Both the position numbers and the translations under genes were made by a program. The notes below the pieces were generated by a model. That model searched no databases. It saw nothing but the letters and a program-made list of their open reading frames with translations, and had not been told where the DNA came from. From assembly GCA_003165095.1 (NCBI GenBank), contig PLSH01000429.1, positions 1 to 12,332 of the forward strand: 12,332 nt of DNA. The letters run 5' to 3'. Source of the stretch: Acidobacteriaceae bacterium. GTDB lineage: Bacteria > Acidobacteriota > Terriglobia > Terriglobales > Acidobacteriaceae. The stretch's first letter is position 1, and every line of letters starts with the position of its first letter. This document shows, one piece after another, positions 1 to 8,900 of the stretch.

Positions 1-1833
1 TATGGCGGCGGACCTGAGGTGCGGATCGCCCAGGAGATGGTATTGGGGATCGGGGGATGGCGCCTGCTACGCGTGCTTGGAAAGCAACCTGAGATTTGCC
101 ATCTCAATGAAGGTCACGCTGCGTTCTCCGTACTCGAAAGAGCGCGGGACTTCATGGAGAGCCAGGGCGTGCCGTTTGACGTTGCGCTTGCGGCAACCCG
201 CGCTGGGAATCTCTTTACTACCCACACCCCTGTGGAGGCAGGATTCGACCGATTCGCGCCACAACTCATGGACACTTTTTTCAGGCACTATGCGGCCGAC
301 ATTCTGCACATTCCAATCAACACACTGCTCGCCCTCGGCCGTCACAACCCAGAGGACAACTCGGAACCTTTCAACATGGCATTGTTGGCGATGCGGGGCA
401 GCGGAGCAGTCAACGGTGTGAGCCGGCTGCATGGGCTGGTGAGCCGGAAAATCTTTCACAACAGTTTTCCCCGCTGGCCGGAAGCGGAGGTACCTATCGG
501 CCATGTGACGAACGGTGTTCACGTTCCTATGTGGGGTTCTGCCCAGGCCGACGAGTTGTGGACGGAGGTGTGCGGAAAGCGCCCGTGGACGACGCATCTG
601 AAGCCAGATGACCTGATCAGAGAACTGGGCGAGAATGTCCGACAGGTTTCAGACGTCCGCCTCTGGCAGATGCGTTCGGCCTCACGAAAATCCCTCGTCG
701 ACTACATCCGTAAACAACTGGCGCGCCAGATGGCGGGTCATGGCGGACGGCCAGAAGAAATTGCCGATGCCCAGAGGATCTTTGAGCCGGATACACTCAC
801 GATAGGTTTTGCGCGCCGCTTTGCCACCTATAAGCGGCCGAATCTGCTGCTGCACGACTCGGAACGCTTGTTGGCCATTCTGACGAATAAAGAGAGGCCG
901 GTACAGTTGGTGATCGCGGGCAAGGCTCACCCTCAGGACACTCCGGGGCAGGCGATGATTCAACGTTGGATCGAGTTTATCCGCCGTGGCCACGCGCGTT
1001 CACATGTAGTGTTCCTCGCCGACTATGACATGCGAATGGCCGAGCACCTGGTACAAGGTGTCGATCTCTGGTTGAATACACCGCGCCGTCCTTGGGAAGC
1101 ATGCGGCACCAGTGGGATGAAGGTGCTGGTCAACGGCGGACTCAATCTGTCCGAACTCGATGGCTGGTGGGCCGAAGCGTACTCCCAGGATGTGGGCTGG
1201 GCGTTGGGAGACGGCCTCGAACATGGAGACGATCCAGCCTGGGACGCCAAGGAAGCTGAGCAGCTCTATTCCCTGCTCGAACAGGAAGTCATTCCGGAGT
1301 TCTACAAGCGGGACAATTCAGGTATTCCTGCCGGCTGGATGGCTCGGGTGCGTGAAAGCATGGCCCGGCTGACGCCAGCGTTTTCTGCAACCCGATGCGT
1401 GTTGGAGTACACGGAAAAGTATTATCTGCCCCTAGCCGCGGTTTACTTGCGCAGAGCCAACGACAGTGGCAAATGTGCAGAGAGCCTGCTCGACTGGAAG
1501 CGTCATCTCGCCGAACATTGGTCAAGGTTGCGATTCGGCTCGGTGCGAATCGAGAGCACCGAAGAGCATCATCATTTCGACATTCAGGTTCATCTGGACG
1601 AAATGGATACTGGCGCGATTCAGGTCGAACTCTACGCCAACGCGGCCAATGGCGACGCACCTATTCGGCAGGTCATGGTTCGCGGCGAATCCTTAGTCGG
1701 ACAGAATGTCTGGCGCTACTCCGCGTCAGTTCCCGCGGGCCGTCCGCCGGAGGATTTTACGCCCAGGATTGTTCCTTTTCACCCGGAAGCGTTTGTCCCT
1801 TTGGAGGCATCTGACATCCTCTGGTACCGGTGA
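1..1833 (+). CDS. glgP: Alpha-glucan (glycogen) phosphorylase, GT35 family, 5'-truncated by the window edge
   Basis: The cytoplasmic PLP enzyme of this family phosphorolyses alpha-1,4-glucans, releasing glucose-1-phosphate. The reading frame is open from base 1 and the first codons (YGGGPEVRIAQE) already match conserved mid-protein sequence, so the N-terminus lies outside; 610 residues are visible. Motifs, numbered in the fragment, are HLNEGHAAF (from residue 34), TTHTPVEAG, the phosphate-contact region ARRFATYKR (bases about 810-837) and the PLP site GTSGMK with Lys374 (codon 1120-1122), followed by NGGLNLSELDGWWAEAY. The C-terminal 90 or so residues form a beta-rich extension ending ILWYR, as I know from the short, Thermotoga/actinobacterial-type alpha-glucan phosphorylases rather than the E. 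coli GlgP/MalP group. pfkA follows after 140 nt on the same strand. I see no strong promoter or terminator in that gap, so the two may be co-transcribed. Family assignment is secure; the preferred glucan cannot be read from sequence. Confidence 0.95.
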   Translation, partial: YGGGPEVRIAQEMVLGIGGWRLLRVLGKQPEICHLNEGHAAFSVLERARDFMESQGVPFDVALAATRAGNLFTTHTPVEAGFDRFAPQLMDTFFRHYAADILHIPINTLLALGRHNPEDNSEPFNMALLAMRGSGAVNGVSRLHGLVSRKIFHNSFPRWPEAEVPIGHVTNGVHVPMWGSAQADELWTEVCGKRPWTTHLKPDDLIRELGENVRQVSDVRLWQMRSASRKSLVDYIRKQLARQMAGHGGRPEEIADAQRIFEPDTLTIGFARRFATYKRPNLLLHDSERLLAILTNKERPVQLVIAGKAHPQDTPGQAMIQRWIEFIRRGHARSHVVFLADYDMRMAEHLVQGVDLWLNTPRRPWEACGTSGMKVLVNGGLNLSELDGWWAEAYSQDVGWALGDGLEHGDDPAWDAKEAEQLYSLLEQEVIPEFYKRDNSGIPAGWMARVRESMARLTPAFSATRCVLEYTEKYYLPLAAVYLRRANDSGKCAESLLDWKRHLAEHWSRLRFGSVRIESTEEHHHFDIQVHLDEMDTGAIQVELYANAANGDAPIRQVMVRGESLVGQNVWRYSASVPAGRPPEDFTPRIVPFHPEAFVPLEASDILWYR

Positions 1834-1964
1834 TGCTTCGTATTCCTGGTTGTTCGACACGCTAGTCCTTTGCCGGGGAGATCGGAGCTGGATACCGGCT
1901 ATCGATCTTCACGCGTTACCCGTCCGTAGTCCGAGGACAATTACACACGAACCAAATTCAAATC

Positions 1965-1971
1965 AGGGGAG
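1965..1971 (+). promoter_or_regulatory. Ribosome binding site that decides the pfkA start
   Basis: AGGGGAG lies 2 nt before a TTG at 1974 and 5 nt before a GTG at 1977. The spacing favours GTG 1977 as the true initiator, which would shorten the protein by one residue (start V/M-N-N-L). The longest open frame begins at TTG 1974. Confidence 0.6.
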
Positions 1972-1973
1972 AA

Positions 1974-2948
1974 TTGGTGAATAATCTTGCAGTGCTGACA
2001 AGTGGAGGCGATGCCCCAGGGATGAATGCCGCTATTCGAGCAGTCGTTCGCACGGGACACTCGCGCGGAGTGCATACCTGGGGTGTGATGCATGGGTATT
2101 CGGGTCTGATTGGGGCTGACTTCAAACGGATGGGCCCGCGAGATGTGAGCAGCATTATCCAGCGCGGCGGGACGATTCTCGGATCGGCACGCTGTCCGGA
2201 GTTCAGAACGGAAGAAGGCGTAGAACTGGCGGTTCGGCGCTTGCGCGGCGCAGGGATCGATGGGTTGGTGGTCATCGGCGGTAATGGCTCGCAGACCGGC
2301 GCCAATGCGTTGAGCAAAATGGGATTCCCGGTGGTCGGTGTAGCCTCGACGATTGATAACGACCTGTACGGTTCGGAGGTCACGATCGGTGTTGACACAG
2401 CCGTGAACGTGGCGCTGAACGCGATCGACAATCTGAAGATCACTGCGAGTTCGCATCAACGTGTGCTGCTGGTGGAAGTAATGGGGCGCAAATGCGGTTT
2501 TCTTGCGCTCATGGCGGGCGTGGCCGGAGGCGCGGAAGCGATTGTCATCCCCGAAGTAGATCTCGCTCCGGAGCAACTGGCCGAACGCATCCAGGAGGCG
2601 TTCGGGCGAGGAAAGCCGCACGCTATCGTAGTTGTGGCAGAGGGTGCGCGATACAACGCCGAAGGCCTGTGCCGGTATTTCGAAGAGCATGGTCTCCTGA
2701 AGGGGATCGAGTTCCGGTCCACGGTCCTGGGATACGTGCAGCGTGGTGCGACGCCGACATGCAGGGACCGATTGCTCGGCACCCGACTCGGGGCTGAAGC
2801 GGTCGAGCGCATTATTTCGGGTGAGTGCGGAATCCTGGTCGGCGAACAGAAGGACACGATCATCACCACGCCACTCGAAGAGGTGGTCGTGGGTAAGAAG
2901 CCGCTGGACCCGTGGTTCCTCAAGGCGGCTGACGTGCTGGCGCGCTAG
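1974..2948 (+). CDS. pfkA: 6-phosphofructokinase, group A ATP-dependent type
   Basis: This enzyme phosphorylates fructose-6-phosphate to fructose-1,6-bisphosphate in glycolysis. The 324 residues compare with 320 in E. coli PfkA. Numbering from TTG 1974, the N-terminal nucleotide-binding loop is SGGDAPGMNAAIR (10-22), the catalytic motif is TIDND (126-130, Asp128 the expected base), and substrate-binding motifs are MGRKCG (170-175), AEGA (222-225) and GYVQRGATPTCRDR (253-266). The GG-x-G-S loop is GGNGS (102-106). Gly105 after the variable residue, and lack of the lysine found before TIDND in PPi-dependent enzymes, point to ATP use. Asn104 replaces the usual Mg-binding Asp (Asp103 in E. coli). 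The SD spacing favours GTG 1977 over TTG 1974 as start. Its position after glgP fits flow from glycogen into glycolysis. A strong hairpin follows the stop. Confidence 0.93.
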   Translation: MVNNLAVLTSGGDAPGMNAAIRAVVRTGHSRGVHTWGVMHGYSGLIGADFKRMGPRDVSSIIQRGGTILGSARCPEFRTEEGVELAVRRLRGAGIDGLVVIGGNGSQTGANALSKMGFPVVGVASTIDNDLYGSEVTIGVDTAVNVALNAIDNLKITASSHQRVLLVEVMGRKCGFLALMAGVAGGAEAIVIPEVDLAPEQLAERIQEAFGRGKPHAIVVVAEGARYNAEGLCRYFEEHGLLKGIEFRSTVLGYVQRGATPTCRDRLLGTRLGAEAVERIISGECGILVGEQKDTIITTPLEEVVVGKKPLDPWFLKAADVLAR

Positions 2949-2950
2949 TC

Positions 2951-2997
2951 GTTCGACGCCTGCGTGCTGATGGGACCCAGGCACGCAGGCATCGAAT
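2951..2997 (+). terminator. Strong hairpin after pfkA, probable terminator between convergent genes
   Basis: The perfect arms GCCTGCGTGC (2958-2967) and GCACGCAGGC (2981-2990) enclose a 13-nt loop. After one C/A mismatch the stem continues with TTCGA (2952-2956) against TCGAA (2992-2996) and a G/T pair, giving about 17 bp. It starts 3 nt after the pfkA stop. The downstream tract on the + strand is only weakly T-rich (TTGTATTCG) and there is none on the - strand, so it is not a textbook intrinsic terminator. The stem is palindromic enough to serve both pfkA and the convergent gene ending at 3093. Confidence 0.65.
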
Positions 2998-3092
2998 TGT
3001 ATTCGTCCGCCTCCTCCGTTGCTGAAAAATACTGCGCCGAGTGCGAGATCCCATCAATCAGGGGAGTTGGAGCCCCGGCTGGCCTTGGAAAC

Positions 3093-3689
3093 TCAGTCTG
3101 GTGTGGCAAGCCATATTTTTGCGTCCCGCCATAACTCCGCTTCGTCTCTGGTCCCGGTTTCGATGGTCGGCTTCGCCAAATCCTGGCCGTTGCGCACCAA
3201 GGCCGCGGCTAGGTGACGGTAGGAGCGGGGAAAGCAATTGAAACCGGCCAATCTGTATACAAGGGGATACAGAAGCGAAGGCCTGACTGGATCAATCCGG
3301 TCCTTCTCATAGATCGCTGTCCGGCTTGCGATACGCCAGATGCCGTCGCCGCGCCGTTCGAACCGGTCGAAGAAGCGTAGATAGCTGGTCACGTCGACTT
3401 CGATGGGGCCAACTTTCGTGCGGGCAAGGGTCGCTACATCGGTGTCGCTGAAGGCTCGATTTCCCTCGACTGTAACCCTTGAAGCTCCGATCCAATGCTT
3501 CGATGTGGTCGATCTGCTGGCTGCCGCCATTTTAACCGACCGCTCGATAAAGCCTTCAATCGGTCCCGAATACCAGGTGACCGAAATCGAAGCGTTCGGA
3601 TGGAATAGATTGCGCAACTCGTCCCACCGCCCTTGGTCACGAAACACGAATTTGGCTATGTTCTGCGTGATGGCGATAACGTCATCCAT
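3093..3689 (-). CDS. SnoaL/NTF2-like domain protein of unknown function
   Basis: A soluble 198-residue protein with no signal peptide or membrane segment. The start ATG at 3689 is chosen because AGAGGAG lies 10 nt upstream; the frame is open a further 50 codons to 3839, but that stretch overlaps the end of the preceding gene and does not look like the family. Residues 1-130 have the SnoaL-like cone-fold pattern: an N-terminal helix with FRDQGRWDELRNLFHPNA (16-33), then GPIEGFIERS, KHWIGASRVTVEGNRAFSDT (64-83) and VDVTSYLRFFDRFERRGDG (98-116), ending in WRIASRTAIYEKDR. Residues 135-198 are a tail seen in some family members. The fold serves many enzymes and binding proteins, so no reaction can be named. 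It follows the patatin gene by 100 nt on the same strand and could be an operon tail or independent. Confidence 0.8.
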   Translation of the reverse strand: MDDVIAITQNIAKFVFRDQGRWDELRNLFHPNASISVTWYSGPIEGFIERSVKMAAASRSTTSKHWIGASRVTVEGNRAFSDTDVATLARTKVGPIEVDVTSYLRFFDRFERRGDGIWRIASRTAIYEKDRIDPVRPSLLYPLVYRLAGFNCFPRSYRHLAAALVRNGQDLAKPTIETGTRDEAELWRDAKIWLATPD

Positions 3690-3732
3690 GTTCTTCGTGC
3701 TCCTCTGTGAGCATCGCCCACAGCTATTGGTA

Positions 3733-3754
3733 CAAAAATGTCGGACAGGTCCAA
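3733..3754 (-). terminator. Candidate weak terminator after the patatin gene
   Basis: Read on the - strand, TTGGA-CCTG-TCCGA can form a short 5-bp stem and is followed by CATTTTTG, an intrinsic-terminator-like arrangement 36 nt after the patatin-gene stop. A larger outer pairing, CCACAGC with GCTGTGG (3758-3764 and 3718-3724), encloses it. The stem is short, so read-through into the SnoaL gene is quite possible. Confidence 0.35.
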
Positions 3755-3789
3755 CGGGCTGTGGTCGCAACCATCTTTGCCGCCGGTAC

Positions 3790-5976
3790 TCAAAAACTCC
3801 CAAGCAGCAGCCGGAACCGCGCTTTCCCATTCTCATCAAAGCTCACCTGGAATTCTGTTGCTCCAAGCTGTGACGGGAAGACGGCACCGATGGATGAACT
3901 CTGATGCGTACTCCAGCCCGCGGAGCCGGCATCGAACCGGCCCGCCTCATACCAGAGCGCCAACCCTGGATGGGATGAAACATGCCGAATGGGCCGGCCA
4001 CGCAAAATTACCCCGGAGCCCGCGGTCACAAGCGTATTTGCATGAAACTCCTGGTACCGGAATGCCGCCATGCTGCTTTGGTCGCCGGCAATGAACTGGT
4101 CGAAATAGTTAAGCTTTCGACCAAAGCTGGTGCCGATATGGTTGAGCGCAAAGAAAGTCACATCACGATTTATAGGCTTAAATGTGCTGGAGTCTGAGTG
4201 AACGAAAGGGTAATCTCCGGTAGTGCGCAGGAAATAACCGGCCTCGCCTTCGGAGCGCGTTCCGCGCGTGGGCAGTCCACCCGAATCCTGATGATTTGCG
4301 ATCCACCGCACCTCTGGAACTGTGAATCCTCCGCTCTTGGATGGAACCCCGTCAATGGACACAGTTCGACCGTACCAATCGTACCCGGCGCGGCCACCGA
4401 GCCGAAGCTGAGCATAACGCCCAGTACCGATGCCGGCGTAAAGAGCCCCGCCGACTTGGTCTCGCGTGTCGCTGTGGCGGTCTGGTCCTGTGTAGCTGTT
4501 GAAGTGTGTTCTTCCGCCAAATACCTGGGCCGCAATAAAGTACTGGCTTCCGCCGAACGGATTGTAAGCTTCGACCTGCAGTGTGGGATCGTAGCCAAGA
4601 TTTACAGTACTCAAGATTTGAGTCTTATAGGCGTTCTTGGGAACCACTGCCGTAGACAGCTTCACCCCAAAGCGCGAAGGTTCACCGGGCGACGCGGCGT
4701 ATTGCCCCGAGACGCGCACCAGAATACGATCGGAGGGGCGCTCGGCAAACTTGACGTTGTAGCCTCCAAGCCCAGTAGCATCCTGCTGCCATTCGTAGGC
4801 GGCCCCAGGTACAGCTGTGGCGGCGACCATGCCGGACAAGGTCTTTTCCAGTTCCTTCTCCGAGACGACCCTATTTCCTACTGTCCGCTGAATCTCGGCT
4901 TGTGCATTTTTTTGGAACGATGGATTTGGGCTTGAAACAGCGAGCACCCGGCCTCTGTCACTGGAGGACCGCATTCTTGCCTTGCGCTGGGCGAGATACG
5001 CATTCCACTCCTGCTGTGAGAGTTCAAAGCGGGCAAGTTGGGAAGCGTTTGCCTGGGCCGCCTGGTAGCCAGCCTCGATGATCTCGCTCCAGCGCTGATA
5101 ATCGGTTGAAGAGAAACGCTTCGTATCTACCAGGATCACCAGATCCGCCTTGGAAAGCGAGCGCTGCTCGTTTTTCGCAACGACAAGCGAAATGGTCTGT
5201 GCCATAACATCGGACAGAGACTTGAACTGGTCGGGCTTCACTATGGGAGTCTTGAAAGCAACTGCAATTACGGTCTTCGCGCCCATGTCTCGAATGGCAT
5301 CCACGGGAATATTGTCGAGTACGCCGCCGTCCACAAGAACCATCCGGTCCAACTTGACCGGCGTAAAGACTCCGGGCAGGGACATTGTCGCGCGCATTGC
5401 GACCGGCAATGAGCCCTTGCCGAACACGACCGAATTGCCGCTCACCAAATCGGTTGCGACGCAGCGAAAAGGTATGGGCAATTGGTCAAAATCGGTGACG
5501 CCGGAATACGCCATCGTCGATCGGCTGAGTAACAGCGAGAGAGACTCGCCAGGATTGAGACCGGACGGAAGCGAGAAGCCCCTTCCGAACCGCAGAGTCA
5601 CATCGCCAAATGTTTGATTCCATTTCTGCTTGTTTGCGATGGGCTGGTCTGCGAATCGCAGGCTCGGACTCAAGAGAGCATTCCAGTCAGCGCTTTCAAC
5701 GGTAGCCCGGATTTGCGATGAATCCATGCCGGTTGCATAGAGGCCTCCGATGAGGCCTCCCATGCTGGTTCCGCCAATCTTATCGACGGGAATACGATGC
5801 TCTTCGAAATAACGAAGCACACCGATATGGGCTAATCCGAGAGCGCTGCCTCCGCTGAGCGCGACCCCGATGGAGGGCCTTTCTGCTTGTGTGTTCTGTT
5901 GCGCCGCTGCTGCTACGGCAGAAAGCAGAAGGCACACTCCAACGCGGCAAAACGGATTGGTTAAGATTCGCAGCAT
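3790..5976 (-). CDS. Secreted patatin-like phospholipase with POTRA and C-terminal outer-membrane beta-barrel (PlpD-like)
   Basis: This is a predicted lipid acyl hydrolase at the outer membrane. The 728 residues show a signal peptide (1-25, ending AVAAAA before QQN) and a patatin domain of about 35-325 with the oxyanion-hole loop SGGSALGLAH (41-50), the nucleophile motif GTSMGG (69-74, Ser71) and the catalytic Asp in VDGG (Asp216). A POTRA-like segment follows at about 343-410. The rest is a barrel rich in alternating and aromatic residues, ending in Phe as outer-membrane proteins usually do. The order signal-patatin-POTRA-barrel is that of Pseudomonas PlpD (type Vd secretion). Here the oxyanion loop has Ala-Leu where Arg or Lys is common. 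The start is 6 nt after the pump-gene stop, with GGGAG (5986-5990) inside the last codons of the pump gene, so it is translated as part of that operon. The substrate and whether the patatin domain is released are unknown. Confidence 0.9.
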   Translation of the reverse strand: MLRILTNPFCRVGVCLLLSAVAAAAQQNTQAERPSIGVALSGGSALGLAHIGVLRYFEEHRIPVDKIGGTSMGGLIGGLYATGMDSSQIRATVESADWNALLSPSLRFADQPIANKQKWNQTFGDVTLRFGRGFSLPSGLNPGESLSLLLSRSTMAYSGVTDFDQLPIPFRCVATDLVSGNSVVFGKGSLPVAMRATMSLPGVFTPVKLDRMVLVDGGVLDNIPVDAIRDMGAKTVIAVAFKTPIVKPDQFKSLSDVMAQTISLVVAKNEQRSLSKADLVILVDTKRFSSTDYQRWSEIIEAGYQAAQANASQLARFELSQQEWNAYLAQRKARMRSSSDRGRVLAVSSPNPSFQKNAQAEIQRTVGNRVVSEKELEKTLSGMVAATAVPGAAYEWQQDATGLGGYNVKFAERPSDRILVRVSGQYAASPGEPSRFGVKLSTAVVPKNAYKTQILSTVNLGYDPTLQVEAYNPFGGSQYFIAAQVFGGRTHFNSYTGPDRHSDTRDQVGGALYAGIGTGRYAQLRLGGRAGYDWYGRTVSIDGVPSKSGGFTVPEVRWIANHQDSGGLPTRGTRSEGEAGYFLRTTGDYPFVHSDSSTFKPINRDVTFFALNHIGTSFGRKLNYFDQFIAGDQSSMAAFRYQEFHANTLVTAGSGVILRGRPIRHVSSHPGLALWYEAGRFDAGSAGWSTHQSSSIGAVFPSQLGATEFQVSFDENGKARFRLLLGSF

Positions 5977-5982
5977 TTGGTC

Positions 5983-8900
5983 TTACTCCCGGCCAAGCGT
6001 GCGCTCAAGTTCAGCCTGGGCGATCACTTGGTCCTTCTCGGCATCGAAGAGCTGTGCATGCGCTTCAGCCAGTTTTGCCTCCGCCTCACGCAGCGCGGAG
6101 AGATTCGCCGTGCTGGTATGCACTTGTTCGCCGGCGATGCGCGCCATTTCGGTTTCCGCCTTGACGGCCCGCCGCGCCGCGTCCAGCTCGTCCTGAGTGC
6201 GATTCAGCTTTCGGACTCCCTTCTCGATGTCGATGCGCGTCTGGTTTTCAGCGTGGTGGACGTATTCTTTCGCCTCCGAGAGCTGCGCATGGCGCTCCTT
6301 GACCAGACCAATGCGTTTGCCAAACTCGGAGATCGTAAACTCCGCCCGGAAGCCGACGATTTCATTGTTCTCCGGGAGAAGCGGAGTGCCATTTTGATGA
6401 ACGTTCTGCGCGAACCCGGTGACGTCGGGAATGTACTCGGCGCGCGCTGCGTTCAGTGCCGCATGGGCTTTTTCGAGCGTGTGCCGGGCTGACAGCAAGC
6501 TCGGGTTCTTCGCCAGGGCCTCGGATTCGAGATCCTTCACGGAGTTGGGCGTCTCCGCGGAAGTTCCGGGGCCGGACGGCTCCTTGTCTTCCTCCGGTTC
6601 GACCAATGCGAAGTCGGTGTTCAGCGCCAAACCAAGCAGATCGTTGAATTGAATGCTCATGTCGTCGATGGCGTCTTCCACCGAGCCCAGAGCATGCCGT
6701 GCCGTTGCCAACTGGGCTTCGCCTTCCAGGACCTTCGCTTCAAGAACAACCCCGGAGGCGACTCCGCTTCTGGCCTCATCCAGGCCTTGCTCTCCAGCCT
6801 GGATGCGCAGTTCCAGGGCGTGCTTGCGCCGCTCGGCCGAGAGGAGGTTATAAAAGAGCGTCTTCACATTGAGCGTGACTTCGTGCCGAGCCTGTTGCAG
6901 ATCGCTGTGCGCCGAAGCCGCATCCGCGCGGGCGACGGATGCGCCCGCGTGGATTTTGTACATCTGGGTTATCGGTTGCGCCGCGCCCGTTATGGTGAGG
7001 AACGCGTCCTGCTTGCCTACCTGGATCTTGATGTCATTATTGGGAACGACTCCCGTGCTTGCGTAGGTTCCGAACGACCCCTTGGGAATCGTGAGGAATT
7101 CGTTCTGGTCGAGGTGATTCGCCATGGTTTGGCTGGTGATCACCGGGAAGTAATTGGCGCGCGCCTGAATCACTCGCGCATCCGCTTCCTTGGCTTTATC
7201 GCCCGCCATCTTCACCAGCGAGTTCTGCTTGCTGGCAAGCTGAATTGCTTCGTCGAGCGTGATGGGCCGAGATTGCGCTTGCGATGACGCAGCGAACAGG
7301 AACAGAAGAAGAAGTGGCGTGACGATTGTCGCGTTTCGAATGTGCCGGCTTTGTAGAACGACAAAAATAACCGGAATCGCCACAAGAGTAAACACCATGG
7401 ACCCAACCAGGCCGAAGGCGATGACGCTTGCCATGGGAGACCACATGCTCGATCCTGAAATGATCATCGGAACAACTCCTACCGCAGCCGCCATCGATGT
7501 GAGGAAGATCGGGCGCAGACGGCGTTCGCCGGCCTCAAGCGCGGCTTGATCAAGGGGAACTCCCTCTCTCATGCGCTGGTGAATGTAATCGACCAGGATG
7601 ATCGCATTACGGACGACCAACCCGCCGACGCTGATAAGGCCAATAAAGGCCGTGAATCCGAACGTATTGTGCGTCAGGAAAAGGCCGAGGGCAGCTCCGG
7701 GGACCGCGAGAGGCAGTGCGGTCATGATAATGATCGGGTCCAGGAGGTTACGGAACTGGACGAGAAGAATCAGGAAGATCAGCATGACGGCGGCCGCCAG
7801 CACGTATTTCATCTCGCCGAATGTCTCCTCCTGAATCTCGGATTCTCCGCCGTAGGCGATCTTGTAGCCGGGCGGCAGGGGCATGGCGTCCACCTGCTTG
7901 CTAGCCAGCTTCAGAATATTGCTGGCCAATTGTCCATGGGCGGGAAAGGCACGCACGGTAAGGGTGCGTACGCCGTTCCTGCGCACGATTCTCCCCGGCT
8001 GCCATTCCGGATTCAATGTTGCGACGGCATCCACCGGGACCCTTGTTCCGGTAACCGGCGATGTAACGTACATGTCCTCTACCGACCGGAAATTGTCTCT
8101 CTGAGCAGGATCCAACCGCAGTAGAACGTCGAGATTGCGATCCCCTTCCCAAGCGGTGGTCGCGGGCAGGCCTTCAAACCCGGCGGCAAGTTCCTGGGAG
8201 ATCATCTGATTGCTGAGACCCAGGCGATTCGCCACTTCTTCGCGCACATGCACGCCAGCTTCAAGAACCTCTTCGTGCCAGTCGGTATTGATGTAGGTTG
8301 CGCCCGGCGTATGCCGCAGCACGTCCTGCACATTGTTGCCGATCGACTCCAATGTAGCCGCATCCGGGCCCGTGATGCGGACCTCGACCGGAGCCTCCAT
8401 GCTGTCTCCCTGCTGGCACTCTTTCACCATCACCGTTGCTTCCGGAGCAACATCCTTGAGCGTGTGCCGCAGTTTTTCGACCAGGTCCGGCGTCTTCTTC
8501 ACGTCGTTCGTGTTCACCAGGATCTGAGCGTAGTTAGGAGCGGGTATTTGGGGGTTGACGTTGTAGTAGAAGCGCGGGAGGCTCGACCCGAGATAGCTGG
8601 CATATTCCTTTACGAGGGACTCGTGCGCAAGGACCGACTCGATTCGGCGTGTCGTCGCGTCGGTGGTCTCGATCCGGGTCCCCTCGGGCAACCAAATGTC
8701 GATGACGAACTGCTCTCGCTCAGCCATGGGAAACAGGTGTTGCGGCACGATGGACAAAAGACCAAGTCCAGCCAAAAAGGCGAGCACGGTGCCGGCCAAA
8801 GTGCGCTTCTTGTGCTGCATCGCCCAGGCGATGATCACGTTATAGCCCTTTTGCATGTAATCGAGGAGGGACAGTTTTTCAGACTTTTCCGAACCTGCAT

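Noticed and set aside
1941..2984. 347-codon - strand frame over pfkA
   Set aside because: It mirrors pfkA, whose motifs are unmistakable, and its composition is Arg/His-rich without any familiar domain.
3690..3839. 50-codon N-terminal extension of the SnoaL-like protein
   Set aside because: The extension overlaps the patatin-gene end, lacks an SD and is Cys/Arg-rich; ATG 3689 has AGAGGAG upstream and the family sequence begins there.
4198..4935. 245-codon + strand frame opposite the patatin/barrel gene
   Set aside because: It lies wholly antisense to the POTRA/barrel coding sequence with no protein-like features; a chance frame.
7259..7444. Possibility that the RND and OMF are two genes with a separate OMF start
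   Set aside because: No in-frame ATG, GTG or TTG and no SD is visible between the end of TM12 and the OMF domain; only a sequencing indel would split them, which cannot be tested here.
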